A DNA stretch of 64,000 nucleotides from the NCBI GenBank assembly GCA_963801505.1, contig CAWDEY010000020.1, forward strand, positions 186,001 through 250,000, read 5' to 3'. The notes under the pieces were generated by a model, which made no database searches, was not told the origin of the DNA, and saw only the letters and a program-made list of their open reading frames with translations. Made by a program: the position numbers and the translations under genes. Positions 57,453 through 64,000 of this stretch are shown piece after piece (the first letter of the stretch is position 1; each line of letters begins with the position of its first letter). The DNA is from JAOUFP01 sp963801505. GTDB lineage: Bacteria; Nitrospirota; Thermodesulfovibrionia; Thermodesulfovibrionales; UBA6898.

Positions 57453-58800
57453 ATGCAATACAAAGCCTGGTTTCAATGCATCAACGAAAAGTGCAAAGAG
57501 CGCTATCCGCTCAACACGATTATATACCGCTGCAATAACTGCAACTCGCTGCTTGAAGTGCAGCACGACATCGAAGCCCTGGCACGCCGCGATGCAAAGG
57601 CGTGGATGAAGCTCTTTGAAGACCGCTACAAGTCCACCCAGTGGCCCTACGGTTCAGGCGTATGGGGCAAAAAAGGAATGGATACTCCCTCAGATAGCAG
57701 ACGACAATATAGTCTCGCTCTACGAAGGCGGCACCAACCTTTTCTGGGCCGAGCGTTTCGGCAAAATAATCGGTATTGATAATCTCTGGATCAAACTCTG
57801 CGGAAACTCCCATAGCGGCTCGTTTAAAGACCTTGGGATGACAGTGCTCGTCTCCCAGGTAAAACAGATGATCAGCGAGGGCGCGCCAATACAGGCTGTG
57901 GCCTGCGCCTCAACAGGAGACACCTCCGCAGCTCTCGCGGTCTACTGCGCGGCTGCCGGAATACAATCAATAGTACTCCTGCCAAAGGGGAAGATATCCA
58001 TCGCGCAGCTCGTACAACCGATAGCAAACGGCGCGCTGGTGTTGTCTTTGGACACTGACTTTGACGGCTGTATGAGCATTGTGAGGGAGATTACCAAGGA
58101 CGAGACAATCTATCTGGCCAATTCCATGAACTCCCTGCGTATAGAGGGACAAAAGACTGTGGGCATCGAGATAGTCCAGCAGTTCGACTGGGAGATCCCG
58201 GACGTGATAATAATTCCAGGAGGCAACCTTGGTAATGTCTCGGCCCTGGGCAGCGGACTGCTTATGATGCGTGACCTCGGGCTGATATCAAAACTGCCGC
58301 GCATTGTTGTGGCCCAGGCAGAACGCGCAAATCCGCTCTACCGCTCATATCTGAAAAACTTTGAAAGCTTTGAGCCTATGGAAGCGCAAAAGACCCTGGC
58401 CAGCGCGATCCAGATTGGAAACCCTGTCAGTTTCGAAAAGGCGATCCGTACTCTTAAACAGTTTAACGGCATTGTTATGGACGCAACAGAGGAGGAACTC
58501 TCTGATGCGGCAGCACTTGGCGATAATACAGGCATGTTTAACTGCCCGCATACAGGCGTCGCGCTTGCTGCATTGATAAAACTGCTCAAGGCAGGCAAGA
58601 TCGACAAGTCGGAACATGTTGTCGTCATATCAACAGCCCATGGACTCAAGTTCACTGATTTTAAGGTCAAATATCACGAGGGGACACTGGATTTCCCCTG
58701 CAAATACTCCAATAAGCCGATTGAGCTGCCGGCGCGTGTTGATGCTGTCAAAAAAGCACTTCACGACGCATTGAAGAAAAGGGGAGAAATAAATGTCTAA
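57453..58800 (+). CDS. thrC: Threonine synthase (frameshifted)
   Basis: About 448 aa. An N-terminal zinc-ribbon-like segment (FQCINEKCKERYPLNTIIYR, CNNCNSLLEVQ) precedes the PLP domain: SLYEGGTNLFWAERFGK, the PLP lysine in NSHSGSFKDLGMTV, ASTGDTSAALAVYCA, GGNLGNVSALGSGL, STAHGLKF. Removing one A from A6 57669-57674 joins GVWGK to KEWILPQIADDN. Converts O-phosphohomoserine to threonine. Overlaps the start of the next PLP gene by 8 bases. Confidence 0.9.
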
Positions 58801-60001
58801 CAAAAATTCAAACGCAAAGAACTGGAAACCGGCCACACTTGCCATCCACGGCACAGGCAGGCTTCCCAAGGCCCACCATGCGGTTTCCACACCGATAATG
58901 CACACCTCCAATTACTACTTCGACACGGCTGACGAAGTTGAAGATTTCATGCGTGCCAAGGGACAAGGCAAGGTGATCCGCGAGCACGAATACGCCCGCT
59001 ATGGCAATCCCACCCAGACAGAGACAGAACGCAAACTTGCGGCCATTGAAGGGGCAGAGCGCGCCGTGCTTTACTCCTCAGGCATGGCAGCTGTCCTTCT
59101 GGTTATCATGACCTATATGAAACCTGCCGGGCACATCATCTTCACCGGGGATTGCTATCGCCAGACGCGTGACTTTGCGACTAACTTCCTTGGTAAGTTC
59201 GGCATAGAGCACTCTATTGTTGACCCTACCGCAGAGGCCATCGAGCACGCGATCAAACCGAACACGAACATCATTTTCACAGAGTCGCCCACTAACCCTT
59301 ACCTGCGTGTGCTCGACATTCCTGCAATCGTGAAGGTGGCCAAAGAGCGGAATATTCTGACCATAATTGACGCTACGCTGGCTACACCATATAACATCAA
59401 GCCCATTGAGATGGGAGTCGATGTTGTGCTGCACTCAGCCACCAAGTATCTGGGAGGCCACAACGACCTCATGGCAGGCGTTGCGCTCGGTTCAGATAAA
59501 CTGATGAACGATCTGTACAAGATGCAGCGCATGATAGGAGCAACTCCGGGGCCGCTGACGTGCTTCCTGCTTGAGCGCGGGATGAAGACCTTCGGGATGC
59601 GCATGGAGCACCACAACAAGGCAGGACTGGCCGTCGCCAAAATGCTGGAGGCACATCCAAAGATCGAGAAGGTCTGGTACCCTGCCCTTGAGTCGCATCC
59701 TGACCACAAGCTCGCGACAGAGCAGATGAAGGGCTTCGGCAGCGTCATCAGTTTTCTTGTCAAAGGCGGCAACACGGAAACAAGAAAGTTCATCGACGCC
59801 CTCGATCTTTTCCTTATAACTCCGAGTCTGGGCGGCAGCGAAAGCCTGGTCACTCAGATGTGGGCCATGTCCTTCTTCGATTATCCGGAACAGTTCCGAA
59901 AGGAAATCGGTATGGTGGACAACCTTGTCAGGCTTGCTCTTGGGCTGGAGGATGTAGAGGACCTGATCGCTGACCTGAAACAGGCATTGGACCAGATCTA
60001 A
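58793..60001 (+). CDS. Cys/Met-metabolism PLP enzyme (cystathionine gamma-synthase or O-acylhomoserine sulfhydrylase type)
   Basis: 402 aa. KPATLAIHGTGRLPKAHHAV, YARYGNPTQTETERKLAAIE, SSGMAAV, IFTESPTNPYLRVLDI, PLP lysine in LHSATKYLGGHNDLMAGVAL, and SLGGSESLVTQ. Acts on homoserine esters to make cystathionine or homocysteine; motif reading alone cannot separate these. Coupled with thrC, which competes for the same homoserine pool, so the pair forms a branch-point operon. Confidence 0.9.
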   Translation: MSNKNSNAKNWKPATLAIHGTGRLPKAHHAVSTPIMHTSNYYFDTADEVEDFMRAKGQGKVIREHEYARYGNPTQTETERKLAAIEGAERAVLYSSGMAAVLLVIMTYMKPAGHIIFTGDCYRQTRDFATNFLGKFGIEHSIVDPTAEAIEHAIKPNTNIIFTESPTNPYLRVLDIPAIVKVAKERNILTIIDATLATPYNIKPIEMGVDVVLHSATKYLGGHNDLMAGVALGSDKLMNDLYKMQRMIGATPGPLTCFLLERGMKTFGMRMEHHNKAGLAVAKMLEAHPKIEKVWYPALESHPDHKLATEQMKGFGSVISFLVKGGNTETRKFIDALDLFLITPSLGGSESLVTQMWAMSFFDYPEQFRKEIGMVDNLVRLALGLEDVEDLIADLKQALDQI

Positions 60002-60201
60002 ACTACATCGACCTTTTTCGTCATACCCGGGTTCCTTAATCGGGAATCCATTGTTTTCAGGACATGCTGGGTCCCCGGGGCAAGTTTACCCGCCTCAGGC
60101 GGCGCCAAAGGCGACCAGGGCCCGAGGATGGCGGCGAAACTTCGCTGGAGTACTAATTGGTTTGATTTCATAGGGCTTTTGGACCTCTATGCGCCGCGAA
60201 T

Positions 60202-61152
60202 ATGAGAACATGCATTGTTCTGACTATTGTGTTGATGTTTGCCGGTATCTGTATGTCCGCAGATAGAGCATATAATATACCCGCAATCTCAGTTGATATA
60301 AATAAATTGTACTTCTCTGTTGAAAAACTGAGCTCTTTAGTCCCAGCCAGAAATTACGAAAATATCGGCTCCCTAAATAAGGCGGCTGATTTTATTAAAG
60401 GCGAATTTCTTAAGTATGGCTACAGTCCGGTTGAACAGAAATACAGAGTCAAGGGTATTGAATACCGAAACATCATTGCAAGTTACGGCGCTGAAACCGC
60501 GCCGAGGTTCATCGTGGGCGCACACTATGACGTAGCAGGCGAACAACCTGGTGCTGACGACAATGCCTCGGGAATCGCGGGACTTCTGGCATTGGCAGAA
60601 CTTTTTAAAAAGCATTCGCCTGAAATAAACTTCCGCATAGACTTTGTTGCCTACACCCTTGAGGAGCCTCCTTTTTTCAGGACAAAACAAATGGGAAGTT
60701 ACATCCATGCAAAATCTTTGCATGACAACAAGGTCAATGTCCTGGGCATGCTGGGCCTTGAGATGATAGGATACTATTCAGATACTCCGGCGTCTCAATT
60801 CTATCCACTGCCTTTAATGAAGCTTTTTTATCCTGCAAAGGCTGATTTCATCGGGGTCGTAGGCAGCTTTGGCAGTTCAAAGCTGATTGAACATTTCAAA
60901 AATACAATGAAGCTAACAGCCATCGATGTTGAGAGTCTCAAGGCCCCTGCCTGTCTCATAGGCGTAGACTTTTCAGACCATATGAACTACTGGAAGTTCG
61001 GATATCCGGCTATCATGGTCACAGACACAGCCTTCTACCGCAACATGAATTATCATTCAGTATCCGATACGATCAATACCCTTAACTTTGACAGGATGAA
61101 AGAGGTTGTAAAAGGAGTTTACCTGGCCTTAATAAACCTGGAGGCCAGGTAA
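60202..61152 (+). CDS. Exported M28-family zinc peptidase
   Basis: 316 aa. Signal peptide (MRTCIVLTIVLMFAGICMS). Zinc ligands: His in FIVGAHYDVAGEQ, Asp in GADDNASGIAGLLA, Glu pair in VAYTLEEPPFF, and YHSVSDTINTLNFDRM with the last His. An aminopeptidase of the periplasm or outside. The 200 bases upstream hold REP-like sequences (CGGGAATCC, GGGTCCCCGGG), no gene. Confidence 0.87.
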   Translation: MRTCIVLTIVLMFAGICMSADRAYNIPAISVDINKLYFSVEKLSSLVPARNYENIGSLNKAADFIKGEFLKYGYSPVEQKYRVKGIEYRNIIASYGAETAPRFIVGAHYDVAGEQPGADDNASGIAGLLALAELFKKHSPEINFRIDFVAYTLEEPPFFRTKQMGSYIHAKSLHDNKVNVLGMLGLEMIGYYSDTPASQFYPLPLMKLFYPAKADFIGVVGSFGSSKLIEHFKNTMKLTAIDVESLKAPACLIGVDFSDHMNYWKFGYPAIMVTDTAFYRNMNYHSVSDTINTLNFDRMKEVVKGVYLALINLEAR

Positions 61153-61234
61153 GGTTTAAATCTGTAAATTATGTTCACGCTTTGATAAGTGTGATACTAT
61201 GAAATCAAAGCCCGGTAAATGAGGGGGAGAGCAG

Positions 61235-62315
61235 ATGATCATAGGAATTCCTAAAGAGATCAAGAAAGAGGAGTACCGAGTTGCGATAACGCCAGCCGGG
61301 GTAACAGAGCTTAAACATAACGGCCATACAGTTCTGACAGAGACAGGTGCCGGCAAAGGCAGCGGTTTTTCTGATGATGATTATCTCGCTGCCGACGCTG
61401 ATATTGTCGACAAGGAGACACTATTTAAGAAGTCGGAACTGATAGTAAAAGTGAAAGAGCCGCTCCCTGAGGAATACACCTTTTTCAGAGAGGGACAGGC
61501 AGTATTTGCCTACCTGCATCTGGCGCCAAACCGCCAGCTTACTGAGTTTCTGCTCAGAAAACGGATAACAGGACTCGCCTATGAAACTCTTGAAAAAGAT
61601 GGGAGACTTCCTCTCCTGTCTCCGATGAGCGAAATAGCAGGCAGGATGGCACCTCTTGTAGGCTCATTTTATCTTCAAAAGGTCCATAATGGAACGGGGG
61701 TCCTTCCCTCTGGTGCAACGACTGTGAGACCCGCAAAGGTGCTGATTTTAGGCGCAGGTGTTGTTGGAAGTAACGCAGCCCGTGTTTCTGTCGGCATTGG
61801 GATGGAGACGGCCGTTATAAACAAGGGCGTTGAAAAACTGCAGCGGCTAGATGAGATGTTCTTGGGAAAGGTGAAGACACTTCCGTTGACTAAAAATCAG
61901 GTTGAAGAAGAGATAAAGGAAGCTGATCTGGTAATAGGCGCTATTTTGGTGCCTGGCGGCAGGACGCCTGTAATTATACCCCGGGAAATGCTCAGGACCA
62001 TGAAACCCGGTGCTGTGATAGTAGACGTCTCAGTAGACCAGGGTGGCTGCGCCGAAACATCGAGACCGACCACACATGACAATCCTGTCTATGAGGTGGA
62101 CGGTATTATCCATTATGCGGTCGCCAATATGCCCGGGGCTTATCCAAGAACCTCAACCCTGGCACTGACAAACTCCACGCTTTCATACATTAAAAAAATA
62201 GCTGAAATCGGGATAGAAGATGCGATTGAAAAAGATTCTGCGATTAAGAGGCAGTCTGAATACATATAAAGGGAAAGTCACGAACAAGGCCCTTGCTGAT
62301 TCAATCGGGTTATAA
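61235..62315 (+). CDS. ald: Alanine dehydrogenase (frameshift near C-terminus)
   Basis: MIIGIPKEIKKEEYRVAITP, KVKEPLPEEY, MSEIAGRMAPLVGSFYLQ, NAD-binding GAGVVGSNAARV, DVSVDQGGCAETSRPTTHDN. Interconverts alanine with pyruvate and ammonia. The raw frame stops at 62267-62269, 344 aa, short for the family. Removing one base at about 62229-62233 (A5) restores the usual end LNTYKGKVTNKALADSIGL and the stop at 62313-62315, 359 aa. GAGGGGGAG precedes the ATG. Confidence 0.92.
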
Positions 62316-62326
62316 ATGCTATAAAA

Positions 62327-62363
62327 AAAGGCACTATCCTGCTTTATGCAAAATAGTGCCTTT
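62327..62363. terminator. Bidirectional Rho-independent terminator
   Basis: AAAGGCACTAT (62327-62337) and ATAGTGCCTTT (62353-62363) form an 11-bp perfect stem with A- and T-rich flanks. It separates the convergent ald and atpC genes and can serve both. Confidence 0.85.
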
Positions 62364-62388
62364 CGTAATTTAACGTAAATGCGGTTCT

Positions 62389-62802
62389 CTATTTTGTTCT
62401 TTTCAGCTCATGCAGCTGGATCCTGGTGACGGCCCTTTCAAGGGCGGTCTCAGCCCGGTGAAAATCTATATCTTCAGCCTTCTTGAGTCTTTCCTCAGCC
62501 CTCTTCATGGCTGCCTTTGCCCTCTCTAGATCGATCTCATCAGAGAGCTCAGCACTGTCTGCAAGTATGAGGACTTTCTCGGCGCCGACCTCTGCATAGC
62601 CCCAGTTTACGAAGAAATATTTCGTTGCATTACCGGTCTTGCTGGCAAGAATGCCGACCTTCAGGGTGGTCACAAAGGGCACATGCCCGGGAAGTATTCC
62701 GAATTCTCCCTCGCTGCCGCTTGCAGTGACCTCATCGACCTCTTCACTGAAAACAAGTCCCTGAGGTGTTACTATTTCAAGAAGAAGCTTTCCTTCTGCC
62801 AT
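62389..62802 (-). CDS. atpC: ATP synthase epsilon subunit
   Basis: 137 aa. MAEGKLLLEIVTPQGLVFSE, EGEFGILPGHVPFVTTLKVG, and a C-terminal helical hairpin (DLERAKAAMKRAEERLKKAE). Regulatory stalk subunit of F1. Five bases after atpD, as in standard atp operons. Confidence 0.95.
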   Translation of the reverse strand: MAEGKLLLEIVTPQGLVFSEEVDEVTASGSEGEFGILPGHVPFVTTLKVGILASKTGNATKYFFVNWGYAEVGAEKVLILADSAELSDEIDLERAKAAMKRAEERLKKAEDIDFHRAETALERAVTRIQLHELKRTK

Positions 62803-62807
62803 TGTTA

Positions 62808-64000
62808 TTACCTCGACCAGCCGAGTTTCTTTGCGTTCTCCTCGACCTCTTCGATGGCGCCGGTCATATAGAAGGCCTGTTCAGGCACATCATCATATTC
62901 GCCGTTAACAAGGGCCTTAAAGCTCTTTATCGTATCTTCAACCTTTACATATTTGCCCGGACGGCCGGTAAAGACTTCAGCAACATGGAAGGGCTGGCTG
63001 AGGAACCTCTGGATCTTTCTTGCACGGGAAACCGTTATCTTGTCGTCTTCTGAAAGCTCTTCCATACCCAGAATAGCGATGATGTCCTGAAGTTCCTTGT
63101 ATCTCTGGAGGACCTTCTGGACACTTCTTGCAACTGCATAATGCTCCTCGCCGATTACCTTGGGATCAAGGATCCGGGATGTTGAATCGAGCGGGTCAAC
63201 AGCAGGATAAATCCCGAGTTCGGAGATCTGCCTGGAAAGAACGACCGTGCCGTCAAGGTGTGTAAAGGCAGTCGCAACAGCAGGGTCTGTAAGGTCGTCA
63301 GCAGGAACGTAAATCGCCTGCATGGATGTGATGGCGCCTTTTTTCGTTGTCGTGATTCTCTCCTGCAAAATACCCATGTCAGTACCGAGCGTAGGCTGGT
63401 ATCCAACAGAGGAAGGCATTCTGCCCAGCAGTGCGGAAAGCTCCGCGCCTGCCAGAGTATATCTGAATATGTTGTCGATAAATATAAGAACGTCCTGGCC
63501 TTCATCCCTGAAGTATTCAGCAGCAGTAAGAGCTGTAAGCGCAACCCTTGCCCTTGCACCGGGCGGCTCGTTCATCTGGCCGTATATGAGCGCGACCTTC
63601 GGGAGAACGCCTGAGTGTTTCATTTCACCGTAGAGGTCATTTCCTTCTCTGGTCCTCTCACCAACTCCAGCGAATACCGAGACGCCGCCGTGCTTCATGG
63701 CGATGTTATGGATCATCTCCATGATAACAACAGTCTTTCCAACACCTGCGCCGCCGAACATACCCATCTTGCCACCGCGGACAAAGGGGACAAGGAGGTC
63801 AAAAACCTTAACACCTGTCTCAAACACCTGGGTGACCGGTTCCTGAGAGGCGAAGTCAGGGGCAAGTCTGTGTATAGGAAGTCTCTTGTCGGATTTCACA
63901 GGGCCCAGCTTGTCGATAGGATCACCTACGACATTCAGGATCCTTCCGAGCGCCCCGGTGCCGACCGGGACTGTTATCGGAAGTCCGGTATCGACTGCCG
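62808..64000 (-). CDS. atpD: ATP synthase beta subunit, C-terminal part (cut by window edge)
   Basis: The frame is open to the right end of the window: AVDTGLPITVPVGTGALGRI and LNVVGDPIDKLGPVKSDKRL belong to it, so a GTG at 63899 is not the start. Walker A GGAGVGKTVV, catalytic GERTREGNDLY, YADELSDPAVA-like DDLTDPAVATAFTHLD, and the DELSEED region in LGMEELSEDDKITVSRARKI. Catalytic F1 subunit. The remaining atp genes should lie beyond the window. Confidence 0.97.
   Translation of the reverse strand, partial: AVDTGLPITVPVGTGALGRILNVVGDPIDKLGPVKSDKRLPIHRLAPDFASQEPVTQVFETGVKVFDLLVPFVRGGKMGMFGGAGVGKTVVIMEMIHNIAMKHGGVSVFAGVGERTREGNDLYGEMKHSGVLPKVALIYGQMNEPPGARARVALTALTAAEYFRDEGQDVLIFIDNIFRYTLAGAELSALLGRMPSSVGYQPTLGTDMGILQERITTTKKGAITSMQAIYVPADDLTDPAVATAFTHLDGTVVLSRQISELGIYPAVDPLDSTSRILDPKVIGEEHYAVARSVQKVLQRYKELQDIIAILGMEELSEDDKITVSRARKIQRFLSQPFHVAEVFTGRPGKYVKVEDTIKSFKALVNGEYDDVPEQAFYMTGAIEEVEENAKKLGWSR

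Overview
The window (about 47 % G+C by eye) looks like a chromosomal segment of an uncultivated anaerobic or microaerophilic, respiring Gram-negative bacterium. Outer-membrane proteins, LpxL-type acyltransferase, CopC, c-type cytochromes (one with five haems), flavodiiron protein, a rubrerythrin-like protein, a ferredoxin-fused EtfA and many dispersed palindromic repeats fit a Nitrospirota- or deltaproteobacteria-like lineage. That placement is inference; no rRNA or tRNA gene is recognisable in the window.

Layout. 1-3.2 kb: CoA-transferase fragment, then the LemA/DUF2207 pair. 3.3-5.5 kb: a secreted C39-like cysteine protease with FN3 modules. 6-9 kb: etfB-etfA(ferredoxin)-fabD operon. 9-9.6 kb: a MITE with target-site duplication and REP-like repeats. 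10-13 kb: ECF sigma factor, zf-HC2 anti-sigma, SprT-like protein, thioredoxin-like protein. 13-16.4 kb: copper operon (small exported protein, YtkA-like, outer-membrane protein, CopC, CopD). 16.4-19.7 kb: metal-uptake operon (porin, ZnuA-like, ZnuB-like, small lipoprotein) without an ATPase. 20.4-21 kb: an operon of two homologous 34-39-residue membrane proteins plus a larger one. 21-24 kb: DUF1998 helicase and HNH nuclease. 24-27.4 kb: secreted metalloprotease sharing FN3 and C-terminal modules with the C39 protease, then a cysteine hydrolase. 28-35.4 kb: DUF4139 protein, cytochrome c, rubrerythrin-like protein, flavodiiron protein, pentahaem cytochrome, iron-sulfur flavoprotein, radical SAM/SPASM protein. 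35.5-47.3 kb: housekeeping (LpxL-like, Lon-like, leuA, pssA, two YchF paralogs, RNase E/G) with two members of an unrecognised small family. 47.2-47.9 kb: hicBA flanked by direct repeats. 48-56.8 kb: a stress/envelope accessory stretch (CsbD x2, BON x2, GGGGFYWRGR micro-proteins x2, Lmo0937, NRAMP transporter, LEA-like lipoprotein cytochrome, CheB relic). 57.4-62.3 kb: thrC, a Met/Cys-metabolism PLP enzyme, M28 peptidase, alanine dehydrogenase. 62.4-64 kb: atpC and partial atpD.

A striking global property is that at least 17 otherwise well-conserved genes are split by 18 single-base frame changes, nearly all in or next to homopolymer runs and mostly insertions. This looks more like sequence error than gene decay, so these genes are annotated at full length with the break noted. 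The best candidates for undescribed biology are the twin micro-membrane-protein operon, the duplicated micro-protein/BON/CsbD cassette with its tandem palindromic operator, the shared C-terminal domain of two secreted proteases, the LEA-repeat cytochrome, and the repeat-flanked hicBA unit.
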